Below the pieces are notes generated by a model that saw only the letters and a program-made list of their open reading frames with translations, ran no database searches and was not told the DNA's origin. 12,182 nucleotides of DNA from CAYQLK01 sp964426075 (GTDB lineage Bacteria; Patescibacteriota; Microgenomatia; CAYQLK01): contig CAYROP010000026.1 in the NCBI GenBank assembly GCA_964426075.1, forward strand, positions 1-12,182, read 5' to 3'. Shown in pieces: positions 1 through 6,871 of this stretch; positions within the stretch are counted from its first letter, which is position 1; every line of letters starts with the position of its first letter. The position numbers and the translations under genes are program-made.

Positions 1-416
1 CACGTGTGTCAACAATTTTTTCCTCACTTCTTACTTCAGGTATTCCAATCCTAGAAGTTCTTGATTTAACAAAAGATACTTTAATTCTTCCCGATGTAAA
101 AAAAACCATGACACATATTTCCCGAGATCTTGCTGCAGGTTCTACACTTGAAGCAGCTTTTGAAAAACATCGAAAAATTTATCCAGCAACTTTTCGAAGA
201 ATATTAGCTACCGGGGAAAAATCTGGAACATTAGAATCTTCAATGTCTCAGGTATTTGAGTATTATTCTACCTCTGTTTCTGACAAGTTAAAAAATATTT
301 CAGTAATTATTGAACCGGTCATTTTGGTAATTATTGCTTTAGGTGTTGGAGGTTTAATTATTTCATTTATTGGACCTGTATATGAATTAATCGGATCTTT
401 GAATAAGGCAGTTTGA
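1..416 (+). CDS. pilC: Type IV pilus / type II secretion inner-membrane platform protein PilC (GspF family), C-terminal part
   Basis: The reading frame is open from base 3 and enters from the left edge, so about 138 C-terminal residues are visible; the GTG at base 6 is internal, not the true start. PilC/GspF is the polytopic membrane platform that couples the assembly ATPase to pilin extraction. The visible part matches the second GspF domain: a helix with SGIPILEVL, a G-x-LE-x-AF stretch, the ATGEKSGTLE motif, a helical YY segment, then a final hydrophobic span that begins with IEPVILVIIA and ends near GPVYEL. The tail ends with a TGA stop, seven bases before the next start codon. The position directly before a set of pilin genes supports the call. 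Since the N-terminal half is outside the window, completeness cannot be judged. Confidence 0.9.
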   Translation, partial: RVSTIFSSLLTSGIPILEVLDLTKDTLILPDVKKTMTHISRDLAAGSTLEAAFEKHRKIYPATFRRILATGEKSGTLESSMSQVFEYYSTSVSDKLKNISVIIEPVILVIIALGVGGLIISFIGPVYELIGSLNKAV

Positions 417-423
417 TATAAAT

Positions 424-897
424 ATGTTATTTAAAAAAGGATTCACATTAGTTGAGCTAATATTAGTCGTTACAATTCTAGGGTTAGTTGTTGTTTTTAG
501 CTCAGTTGTGTTTACAAATCAACAAAATCAAACCAGTCTGGAGAGCACAATCCTTGAGGTTAATTCCGCAATTAGAGAAGCACAAAATAAGTCAATTTCA
601 CAATCACAAGACATTACTGGTGACGACAACTTTGGAATTTACTTTACCCCAACTTCATATACAGTTTTTAAAGGTAGTAATTATTCATCTAATAATTCCA
701 CGAACTTTGTTGTTAACTTCTCTTCAGGTATAACCTTGTCACAGATTAATATTCCTAATTCTCAACTTGTATTTGATCGTCTGAGCGGCAAGTTAACAAC
801 CTATTCAGATATTCAACATACTCTAGTTTTTTCTTCATTCGATAATGTAACCAAAACTGTCACAATTAATCCATATGGAGCAGTCACGATCCAATAA
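424..897 (+). CDS. GspH/FimT-like minor pilin (prepilin-type N-terminus)
   Basis: The 157-residue protein starts with a short basic leader, MLFKKG, followed by the class III signal FTLVELILVV. A prepilin peptidase (PilD type) would cut after Gly6, leaving Phe1 and the conserved Glu5. A hydrophobic helix of about 22 residues follows. The rest resembles the GspH/FimT globular domain: an amphipathic stretch with AIREAQNKS near residues 49-57, then beta-rich sequence with a VFDRLSGK turn and a closing NPYGAV strand. GspH-type subunits sit at or near the tip of the pseudopilus. No clear Shine-Dalgarno site precedes the ATG, which follows the pilC stop by seven bases. The last 23 bases overlap the next gene in another frame. 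The pilin call is firm; the GspH assignment rests on pattern recognition. Confidence 0.87.
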   Translation: MLFKKGFTLVELILVVTILGLVVVFSSVVFTNQQNQTSLESTILEVNSAIREAQNKSISQSQDITGDDNFGIYFTPTSYTVFKGSNYSSNNSTNFVVNFSSGITLSQINIPNSQLVFDRLSGKLTTYSDIQHTLVFSSFDNVTKTVTINPYGAVTIQ

Positions 898-2728
898 GGG
901 TATTGCATTGATCGAATTACTAATAGCTGTAGCAATAGCTTCAGTCATTATTGGTCTGGCTGTCCAAGTTATGGTTCTGGTTAGATCTTCTTTTTTAGCC
1001 TCCAATATTCGATACGTCTCGAGAGATCTATTAGATAGTACTGTTGATATTATTCGTTCAATTAAAGAGTCAAGTTGGGATACTTTGGCATTAGAAGGCA
1101 TATACCATCCAGTAATGTCTGGTAACCAGTGGACACTAGTTTCAGGCGATGAAACAATAACTGGTACACAATTCACAAGGTCTATCCAAATTGCCAATAT
1201 ATGCCGAGATTCAAATTTGCTTATTGTTGACTGTCCAGACGGAACTATTGACCCTGACTCAAAACAAATAATTGTTGACATTTCTTGGACTAGCCCAACA
1301 AGTGGTTCCTTGTCAACCACACAACTAATAACTCGGTACGCCGGGAATGGTTTCTGGAATCAAACAACGAGTGTTGATTTTAATAACGGTGACAGGAATA
1401 ATACCGCAATAACTACCACAGATGGAGGAGAAATCGTCTTAGAGTCGAATACAGGGCCAGGTTGGGCAGACGCTGGAAGAGTCGGAAACATCAATATAAC
1501 TAACTCTCAGACCGTTAATAGTTTTGCTGTTGATGATGGCAGGTTATTTATTGTTAAAGACAACGATCCTGGTGGACAAGAGTTTTTGATTTACAGTCTT
1601 GCTAACCCTGCCAGCCCATCACTTATTTCTGCAACAGAACTAGGTGCTAACGGGAAAAAGATATTTGTAGCAGGTGGATATGCATATGTTGCTACTTCTG
1701 ATGATAATCAGGAAGTAAAAATTTACAATATTACTGACCCGACTGCACCATTACCAATAAGTAACATTAATCTTGCTGGTTCAGTTGATGCGACTAATTT
1801 AACTGTTTCTGGTAATCGACTTTATGTAATCAGGGCTCTTGATGGAACAGAAAAAGAATTCAGTACAATAAACATTACCAACCCTGCCAGCCCTACACTT
1901 GTATCTGCTCAAGACTTTAGCGACACCATAAGCGATATTTATCTAGATGGGCGATATGTTTATTTGTCTACTCACATTGATAGTCAGGAGGTTATTGTTG
2001 TTGATTTAACTATTGAATACCCAGCTGATAATATTGTAGCTACATACGATATAAGTGGTAGTGAAAATGCTACTTCAATTTTTTACCAGTATCCTAATAT
2101 CTATGTTTCGTCAGCTGTAAACAAAATATTTATTCTAGAAGCAGAAACACCTCAATCTATTAGCGAGTTGTCACAGTTTAATATTAATAACATTGGTGAT
2201 ATTTACATTGCTGACAATAAAGGTTTTTTTGTCGATAACATTTCCGGTCAGGGATTATATATTTATGATCTATCAAATCCCGCCACACCCTCACCAATCG
2301 GCACACATGCAATCGGTGCAAATTCGCAAGCTATATTAACGGTTGGTTCATATGCGTATGCATTAACACAGTCAAATTCAAGAGAATTGATTGTGGTAAA
2401 CGGTGGGGGATCAAGTTATGTAACTTATGGAGAACTATACTCACAAACTTTTAACACAAATAACGGTTTCACTTCTGTTCAGTCTGTTAACTGGGACGCC
2501 GATATTCCAAGTGGAACAGAGCTTAAGTTTCAAGTTGCGGTAAATGCTTTGGGGTACGGGTTCGAATTTCTTGGACCTGATGGTACTCCTGCAACTTATT
2601 TCACATCAAACGGGTCTTATCCGCTAACTGGTTCTGATGGGCAATATATTAGGGTAAAAATTATACTTTCTGGTAACAGCACTGCCACACCTACTGTAAA
2701 CGATTTTAGGATTACATATATTCAATGA
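875..2728 (+). CDS. Large prepilin-like protein with a beta-propeller of LVIVD-type repeats and a C-terminal beta domain
   Basis: The protein has 617 residues, about four times the size of its pilin neighbours. Residues 1-35 form a class III signal: a basic leader to Gly9, then IALIE with Glu at mature position 5 and a hydrophobic helix; mature residue 1 is Ile, not the usual Phe or Met. Residues 36-160 resemble a GspI/GspJ-type stalk and globular region with two Cys (110 and 120) that could pair. Residues 218-511 contain seven blade-like repeats of about 40-48 residues with alternating YAYVA-like and LYIYDLSNPA-like strands, like LVIVD repeats. Residues 515-617 form a beta-rich domain with FxFLGPDGTPATYF. 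The start is set by the leader, which overlaps the upstream gene by 23 bases. The likely role, a surface-exposed adhesive or sensing tip pilin, is inferred; the ligand is unknown. Confidence 0.85.
   Translation: MEQSRSNKGIALIELLIAVAIASVIIGLAVQVMVLVRSSFLASNIRYVSRDLLDSTVDIIRSIKESSWDTLALEGIYHPVMSGNQWTLVSGDETITGTQFTRSIQIANICRDSNLLIVDCPDGTIDPDSKQIIVDISWTSPTSGSLSTTQLITRYAGNGFWNQTTSVDFNNGDRNNTAITTTDGGEIVLESNTGPGWADAGRVGNINITNSQTVNSFAVDDGRLFIVKDNDPGGQEFLIYSLANPASPSLISATELGANGKKIFVAGGYAYVATSDDNQEVKIYNITDPTAPLPISNINLAGSVDATNLTVSGNRLYVIRALDGTEKEFSTINITNPASPTLVSAQDFSDTISDIYLDGRYVYLSTHIDSQEVIVVDLTIEYPADNIVATYDISGSENATSIFYQYPNIYVSSAVNKIFILEAETPQSISELSQFNINNIGDIYIADNKGFFVDNISGQGLYIYDLSNPATPSPIGTHAIGANSQAILTVGSYAYALTQSNSRELIVVNGGGSSYVTYGELYSQTFNTNNGFTSVQSVNWDADIPSGTELKFQVAVNALGYGFEFLGPDGTPATYFTSNGSYPLTGSDGQYIRVKIILSGNSTATPTVNDFRITYIQ
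1526..2407 (+). repeat. Seven degenerate blade repeats encoding a probable beta-propeller
   Basis: Within the large pilin, residues about 218-260, 262-308, 309-353, 354-401, 402-441, 442-485 and 486-511 each carry a strand like I-x-V-x-G-x-YAYV, a variable loop, a strand like E-x-KIYNI and, in four of them, a turn like D/N-P-x-x-P. The last unit is shorter and could be closed by an N-terminal strand. Seven units suit a seven-bladed closure, but blade borders were set by eye. At DNA level only one short exact repeat remains, AACCCTGCCAGCCC at 1604-1617 and again at 1880-1893, so the duplications are old. Confidence 0.7.
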
Positions 2729-3231
2729 GAAACAAAATATTTAAAAAAACAACTCGAAGAGGTACTACTTTTGTTGAAGTATTATTGTATATTGCTCTGC
2801 TTTCGATTGTTATTATTTTTATCACAGATATTATCTTACAAACATTATCTTTCATGATTGAGTCAAGAAATATTTCATACCTTGATTCTGATGCAAGGTT
2901 TATCAGTACGAAATTACGTAACGATATTCGCAGAGCTGACAGTATTACAACACCATCAACAATAGGGGAAACATCTGAAGAGTTAGATTTTGTTTTCGAT
3001 ACTGAAAATTACTCATATTCACTTGCAGATGGTGTTCTTCAAATTACAGATCCTAATGGAACATACAGAATTAATTCGAACCAAACGTATGTCAATAGTT
3101 TTAGTGTAAGAAATACGAGTTACGAATCAGGATCAACAACATTAAATTTTGATATTATTCTCCAATCTAGAACGGTTTCCAGTAGTGTTGATCAAATCAA
3201 TATAAACTTCACAGCAAACAAAAGACAATGA
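2725..3231 (+). CDS. GspJ-like minor pilin (prepilin-type N-terminus)
   Basis: This 168-residue protein has a 13-residue basic leader (KKTTRRG) followed by TTFVEVLLYIALLSIVIIF. The predicted prepilin-peptidase cut is after Gly13, and Glu falls at mature position 5. The hydrophobic helix runs to about residue 42. The remainder, with LDSDARFISTKLRNDIRRADSI near residues 53-74 and beta-rich sequence after it, resembles the GspJ/PilW group of minor pilins, whose helix leads into a region of the form DARF-x-x-x-x-LRxDIRRA. The ATG overlaps the TGA of the propeller pilin (ATGA, four bases), so translation is probably coupled. No good Shine-Dalgarno site is present; an AGGA lies 13 bases away, too far to be convincing. 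The pilin call is secure, the J-type assignment moderate. Confidence 0.85.
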   Translation: MRNKIFKKTTRRGTTFVEVLLYIALLSIVIIFITDIILQTLSFMIESRNISYLDSDARFISTKLRNDIRRADSITTPSTIGETSEELDFVFDTENYSYSLADGVLQITDPNGTYRINSNQTYVNSFSVRNTSYESGSTTLNFDIILQSRTVSSSVDQININFTANKRQ

Positions 3232-3605
3232 AACTGAAAAAAAATTCTGGGTCAGCATTGCTAGCAGTAATCGTTGTTTCTGCAATTGCTACAGTAATTT
3301 TTACATCAGCTTCTACTTCACTACTTGGTCAACTGATTCAATCAAATACCTCAACTAATACAACAAAAGCTTATTTACTTGCTGAATCAGGTATCGAAGA
3401 TGCTATTCTTAATTTACTTAGAAATCAAACTTATTTAGGTAGTACCTTAACTTTAAATGGTAGTGATATTACAATTAGTGTTACTGGAACTAATCCAAAA
3501 ACTGTAACCTCAACTGTTCAATTTAATAACACAAAAAGAACAATCGAAGTAATTCTTTTATCTACAGAAAATAATTTACAAATTAGCTCTTGGAGAGAAA
3601 TATGA
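3228..3605 (+). CDS. PilX/GspK-like minor pilin lacking Glu5
   Basis: The protein is short, 125 residues. Its N-terminus is MKLKKNSG followed by SALLAVIVVSAIATVIF, a class III-like leader with a likely cut after Gly8. Mature position 5 is Ala where nearly all pilins have Glu; loss of Glu5 is a known mark of the GspK/PilX-like subunit at the very tip of the filament, because it has no subunit ahead to pair with. Residues 47-62 (KAYLLAESGIEDAILN) match the segment typical of PilX-like proteins. The remaining domain is small and beta-rich, far shorter than classical GspK (about 300 residues), so the large GspK insert is absent. ATGA overlaps join it to both neighbours. The function as tip subunit is inference from the family and order. 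Confidence 0.8.
   Translation: MKLKKNSGSALLAVIVVSAIATVIFTSASTSLLGQLIQSNTSTNTTKAYLLAESGIEDAILNLLRNQTYLGSTLTLNGSDITISVTGTNPKTVTSTVQFNNTKRTIEVILLSTENNLQISSWREI
3592..3596 (+). promoter_or_regulatory. Shine-Dalgarno site for the gene starting at 3602
   Basis: GGAGA lies five bases before the ATG at 3602 and eight bases before a second ATG at 3605. It is the only strong Shine-Dalgarno match seen before any start in the window. It decides against the in-frame TTG at 3590, which would put the site inside the coding region. Confidence 0.6.
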
Positions 3606-4690
3606 TGTCAATACTGCCCAATAATAATTTGAAAATCCTTGTCTCAAGAAATAATTTAACTATCTATGAAAAAATGGGAGTAGATGGGAAAAACATCAGC
3701 TTTTCACAGGGTATCAATTCAATTATCGAATCGTTAAAAAAAGCCATACCTCTCGATCCAAATTCCAAAAAAAACAAGGAAGTAGAAATTATTTTTACAG
3801 CAGATATGTCGTTTATTTGTTCAGCAAAAAAAACTCCTACAGATCTTTTGGCTATAGCCGACCAAATTTTACCCTATTCATCCGAAGATGCGGATTTTTT
3901 CATTGTAAAAAACGAAGAGATAAATACAGTTTTTGCTTCACCCAATCCGACAAAAAAACTTCTTTTTAAATGCTTTTCAGACAAACTATCGATTGTAAAA
4001 AGTTATCCTTTAATTTTGCATTTTTCTCCAAACTTCTTAATAAACATTCCCAATAAGTCAAAAACTATTTTAACCTGCCTTAATATAAAAAATAATTTGG
4101 TAGTGATTCTAAATCACAAGGATCATGTCGTAGACTATCAGATATACAAACCCGTTGAAAGTGAAAAAATTCTTCCTGAATTAATACAATTCTATAAGAC
4201 TGATCAAGATTTTAATCTTGATGTAGACACAGTTGTTACAGACTCGCAAAGTATAACCAAAATTGAAAATATCAATTTCATAAAAGTTCAGCCGATTTCA
4301 ACAAGTTTAGATGAGTTAATTGTTTCAAATTTTTCCAAAACCAAACATCTAGAAATAATCTCTGCTGAACAAATTAAGAAATTAGAAGCAAATTTATCGT
4401 CTGAGAAAGACATTGAAGAATCATCTTTACCTGAAAATACTGGATCTAAAAAACCTTCTCAAAAAATCGTTGCCTCTATTTCGATATTAGCAATCCTTTT
4501 AGTTGTTTTGGGTATTGTCATATACACACAATTTCAATCAACAAAATCAAAAAATATTCGTAAAAATGGCACAGTTGCCCCTGCAATAAAAACTGAACCA
4601 ACAATTATTCCATCTCAAAAATTTTCCCAACCAAAAACTACCCCCCAAATTCTTGTAGTGCCCTCTTCAGAAAGTGCTCAACAACAATAA
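3602..4690 (+). CDS. One-span membrane protein of the pilus operon, possibly a degenerate PilM-like protein
   Basis: I do not recognise this 362-residue protein with certainty. Residues 1-280 are hydrophilic with alternating beta and helical stretches and no signal peptide, so they probably lie in the cytoplasm. One hydrophobic span covers about residues 289-309, preceded by KKPSQK. The tail of about 50 residues is basic, then rich in Pro, Thr, Ser and Gln, and would be outside. The stretch at 155-215 (LNIKNNLVVILN, then an LPELIQFY helix, then VDTVVTDS) resembles the strand-helix-strand seen in PilM/actin-like folds and in the 505-residue protein at 5294, but no intact nucleotide-binding motif is visible. 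The chosen ATG makes an ATGA overlap with the PilX-like gene and has a good Shine-Dalgarno site. A role in linking the cytoplasmic machine to the pilin tip genes is inferred. Confidence 0.7.
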   Translation: MMSILPNNNLKILVSRNNLTIYEKMGVDGKNISFSQGINSIIESLKKAIPLDPNSKKNKEVEIIFTADMSFICSAKKTPTDLLAIADQILPYSSEDADFFIVKNEEINTVFASPNPTKKLLFKCFSDKLSIVKSYPLILHFSPNFLINIPNKSKTILTCLNIKNNLVVILNHKDHVVDYQIYKPVESEKILPELIQFYKTDQDFNLDVDTVVTDSQSITKIENINFIKVQPISTSLDELIVSNFSKTKHLEIISAEQIKKLEANLSSEKDIEESSLPENTGSKKPSQKIVASISILAILLVVLGIVIYTQFQSTKSKNIRKNGTVAPAIKTEPTIIPSQKFSQPKTTPQILVVPSSESAQQQ

Positions 4691-4697
4691 AATCTCC

Positions 4698-4726
4698 TTG
4701 ACAAGCCAAATACGAATACCTAATAT
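4698..4726 (+). promoter_or_regulatory. Sigma70-type promoter of the major pilin gene
   Basis: TTGACA at 4698-4703 is a perfect -35 box. A spacer of exactly 17 bases leads to TAATAT at 4721-4726, which keeps the T1, A2 and T6 positions of the -10 box. A start near 4733 would give a leader of only about 12 bases before the ATG at 4745, with no Shine-Dalgarno site. It is the best promoter in the window and fits the high expression expected of a main pilus subunit. Confidence 0.75.
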
Positions 4727-4728
4727 TA

Positions 4729-4740
4729 AACTAATTAGTT
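4729..4740. promoter_or_regulatory. 12-base perfect palindrome at the predicted transcript start of the pilin promoter
   Basis: AACTAATTAGTT reads the same on both strands and covers the expected start point (about 4733). It follows directly after an 8-base palindrome, TAATATTA (4721-4728), which includes the -10 box. A dimeric repressor site here would block transcription. Short AT-rich palindromes arise easily by chance in such DNA, so the operator reading is only a suggestion. Confidence 0.35.
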
Positions 4741-4744
4741 AAAT

Positions 4745-5209
4745 ATGAATCTGCCCAAAAATAAAAAGTCTCGCCGAGGATTTACCCTTATTGAACTTCT
4801 CGTTGTTATTGCAATCATAGGTGTACTTTTTGCAATTGTTTTAGTAGCGCTTAATCCAGCAAGGCAGTTTGCTCAAGCTAGAAATACCCAGAGAAAATCC
4901 GACATTAATGCAATTTTAAACGCAATTCAACAATACTACATTAATAACTCCGCAGGCTTCCCAAGTGGCGTTGATTCAACAGAAAGAGAAATTGGTTCTT
5001 CAACCACATCGATTCCTGCTATGGCAAATATTTGTGATGATGTTACACCTGAGTATATTGCTTCTGTTCCAATCGATCCTCAAGACGGCTCATTTACCGA
5101 CTGCACCGCATATCAAACCGGCTATACAGTCGTTGTTACTACAGACGATCGTATTACCGTAACTGCCCCATCAGCAGAACTTGGAGAGACAATTACAGTC
5201 ACAAGATAA
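4745..5209 (+). CDS. Type IV prepilin, probable major pilin (PilA/GspG-like)
   Basis: The 154-residue protein has a basic 12-residue leader (KNKKSRRG) and the classic class III signal FTLIELLVVIAIIGVL, cut after Gly12 to leave Phe1 and Glu5. The long N-terminal helix continues through ALNPARQFAQARNTQRKSDINAILNAIQQYY, a pattern common in CPR pilins. Cys97 and Cys120 in the C-terminal third could form the disulfide loop typical of type IV pilins. The short globular domain ends in an acidic, beta-rich tail. It has the strongest signal peptide of the five pilins and its own strong promoter, while the others sit in the upstream operon, so it is the best candidate for the main filament subunit. The ATG at 4745 has no Shine-Dalgarno site. 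GspG versus PilA cannot be settled here. Confidence 0.9.
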   Translation: MNLPKNKKSRRGFTLIELLVVIAIIGVLFAIVLVALNPARQFAQARNTQRKSDINAILNAIQQYYINNSAGFPSGVDSTEREIGSSTTSIPAMANICDDVTPEYIASVPIDPQDGSFTDCTAYQTGYTVVVTTDDRITVTAPSAELGETITVTR

Positions 5210-5246
5210 TTTTCAAAAAAAGATAAGACTATAGCAAAATATTAAT

Positions 5247-5265
5247 TATCTATTTAATATAGATA
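5247..5265. promoter_or_regulatory. AT-rich inverted repeat upstream of the PilM-like/LytR_C gene
   Basis: TATCTAT and ATAGATA form 7-base arms around a 5-base centre, inside the 84-base gap 5210-5293. Partly matching flanks (TAAT at 5243, ATTA at 5267) are offset by one base. The RNA hairpin would be weak and has no U tract, so it is unlikely to be a terminator; it may be an operator or chance. No convincing -35/-10 pair was found in this gap, so the downstream gene may be read through from the pilin promoter. Confidence 0.25.
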
Positions 5266-5293
5266 TATTAGTTATTAAAAACGTCATTTAGTT

Positions 5294-6811
5294 ATGAACA
5301 ACCGTTTTGCAACTTTACTTATTGATCCAGAGTGGATTAAGATTTGCATCTTCGAAATTGACGGCTCAAAAGTTGCTTTTATTAAAAATATATCAGAGAA
5401 GCTAAGCGATCAGAGAGACCACAAACATATTCAAAAAGTTTTACGTGATATTAAAAATGCCAACTCAGATCTTCCAAATAGGCTCTTTGCAGTTTGGCCA
5501 GAATACAAAACATTAACTACAGTACTGACAGATGTTTCAGGTTTATCAGATAAAGAGATTACACAAAGAGTAAAAGACAAATATTCTCTAACTAGTCAAG
5601 AAATTGAAGCAACTCACTACAATATTGACGATGAGAGGACCCAGGTCACAGTTTACCCTATAGAAACTAAAAATCTTTATCTTAAATATGCTCAAGAATT
5701 AAATATGGAATTCCTTGGGTTCGCACCAGTAGTTTTGGGAATGGAAAAATTTGCGAAAGAAAGAGAAGCCCTTATCGCTCTCAAAACTGCCGATCAGTAT
5801 ATCTTGGCTGCAGTTAAAGATTCAGCAGTTTATTACACTGAGACAGTTAACAGTCCAGACCCAGTTGAGCTAGTTACACGACTCTCAAAAGCAATTGAGT
5901 TTGTACACAATAAAAAAGAGTATGAACTAAATATCAAAAAAGTTGCATTGATAGGGTTTCCGAAAACACCAGAAATTAAACTTCCTTCAAAAATCAGCCT
6001 AACAAGAAAGCCTATTACAATAAAAAACTTGACAGTTGATTCTAAGTCGTTATACTTAGATTCAATAATATCTGCTCGGCTTGTTGTGAAAGACCTACCG
6101 CAAGAAACTGCCCACGAGAATAAAGAAGAAGAAAAAGAAAAAGAAGAATCTTCTTCGACCAAAACATCTGCCCATCAATTACTAGAAGATAAAGACAAAA
6201 CTGCTATGTCAGAGGAATACACTAACGAAAACGAAAACGAAGACACTCTTCGAAGGTTAAACGATAGTAGAGATTATCGTTACTATGACGAAGAGACCAC
6301 CAGCTGGAAGGCTTGGCTTGTCGGAGTAATCATAATTTTAGTCGTATTGTTTTTAGTAGTTGGAGTTCTTGCAAGAGCAGGATATCTTCCATTTAATGTT
6401 CCATTCTTTTCTCCTGCCGTGGTTAGCCAGACAACACTAACCCCGACACCAACCCCAGCTCCAATAATTCAGTCTACTCCAACACCTGTTGAGTCCTCCC
6501 CTTCAGCTACAGTTAAAAAAGACGAGTTTTCAGTTCAGGTTCAAAATGGATCAGGCAAGGCCGGTGCTGCAGGTGTAGTTAGCAAAGCCTTAGATTCTGC
6601 AGGTTTCGATACTATTTCTGCAACAAATGCACCAACTGAAGACTACACATCAACAGAGATATACAATGTTGGCAAAGCTTCAGATGACTTCATACAAGCT
6701 TTAATTGCTGAGCTCAAGACCGCTGGTTACACTGGTACAGATCAAGGTTCTAAACTCCCAACAGATGTTAAAACTTCTGCGGATGTGGTCGTAATACTTG
6801 GAGCAAAGTAA
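5294..6811 (+). CDS. Degenerate PilM-like domain, membrane span and extracytoplasmic LytR_C domain
   Basis: The protein has 505 residues in four parts. Residues 1-265 look like an actin/PilM-type fold: a first strand pair with IDPEWIKICIFEID where PilM has a DIGSSSIK-like phosphate loop, and a later strand-helix-strand (AAVKDSAVYYTE, then a helix to FVHNKK, then VALIGFP). The glycine of the first loop is lost, so ATP binding is doubtful. Residues 270-335 are a highly charged Glu/Lys/Asn-rich linker. A membrane span lies at about 339-361, followed by a PTPTP linker (380-405). Residues 412-503 match the LytR_C family (VQVQNGSGKAGAAG near the start, VVVILG at the end), usually attached to LytR-CpsA-Psr cell-wall enzymes; here no LCP domain is present. 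It may tie the pilus machine to the cell wall. The LytR_C call is good, the PilM call moderate. Confidence 0.72.
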   Translation: MNNRFATLLIDPEWIKICIFEIDGSKVAFIKNISEKLSDQRDHKHIQKVLRDIKNANSDLPNRLFAVWPEYKTLTTVLTDVSGLSDKEITQRVKDKYSLTSQEIEATHYNIDDERTQVTVYPIETKNLYLKYAQELNMEFLGFAPVVLGMEKFAKEREALIALKTADQYILAAVKDSAVYYTETVNSPDPVELVTRLSKAIEFVHNKKEYELNIKKVALIGFPKTPEIKLPSKISLTRKPITIKNLTVDSKSLYLDSIISARLVVKDLPQETAHENKEEEKEKEESSSTKTSAHQLLEDKDKTAMSEEYTNENENEDTLRRLNDSRDYRYYDEETTSWKAWLVGVIIILVVLFLVVGVLARAGYLPFNVPFFSPAVVSQTTLTPTPTPAPIIQSTPTPVESSPSATVKKDEFSVQVQNGSGKAGAAGVVSKALDSAGFDTISATNAPTEDYTSTEIYNVGKASDDFIQALIAELKTAGYTGTDQGSKLPTDVKTSADVVVILGAK

Positions 6812-6832
6812 GCAACAGACTTTTCATTTTTT

Positions 6833-6841
6833 TGCTAGAAT
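6833..6841 (+). promoter_or_regulatory. Possible extended -10 promoter for the VTT-domain gene
   Basis: TGC followed by TAGAAT (6836-6841) forms an extended -10 element with a five-of-six box. No -35 match is seen at 16-18 bases, which extended -10 promoters can lack. A start near 6848 would leave a leader of about 24 bases before the TTG at 6872. Confidence 0.4.
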
Positions 6842-6871
6842 CAAGTCGAGTATCAAAGATTATTTCCGTTT

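Noticed and set aside
488..733. Second + strand frame of 81 codons inside the GspH-like pilin
   Set aside because: Its composition is unremarkable and it is fully contained in a well-supported pilin gene.
835..1320. Minus-strand open frame of 161 codons
   Set aside because: It lies opposite the start of the propeller pilin gene, has no recognisable domain or signal, and the + strand frame has a clear prepilin leader and domains.
3590..3601. TTG at 3590 as start of the one-span membrane protein
   Set aside because: The ATG at 3602 has a GGAGA site five bases before it and forms the same ATGA overlap as the upstream genes.
4965..5162. 65-codon + strand frame inside the major pilin
   Set aside because: It is fully inside the pilin gene in another frame, with no start signal or domain.
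5833..6162. Minus-strand frame of 109 codons rich in Ser and Phe
   Set aside because: It is the complement of the Glu/Lys-rich linker of the PilM-like/LytR_C gene; its composition is an artefact of that repeat-like stretch.
6802..6836. AGCAAA...TTTGCT with a T-rich run as a terminator after the PilM-like/LytR_C gene
   Set aside because: The stem has six AT-rich pairs with a 23-base loop and the T run lies before the second arm, not after it.
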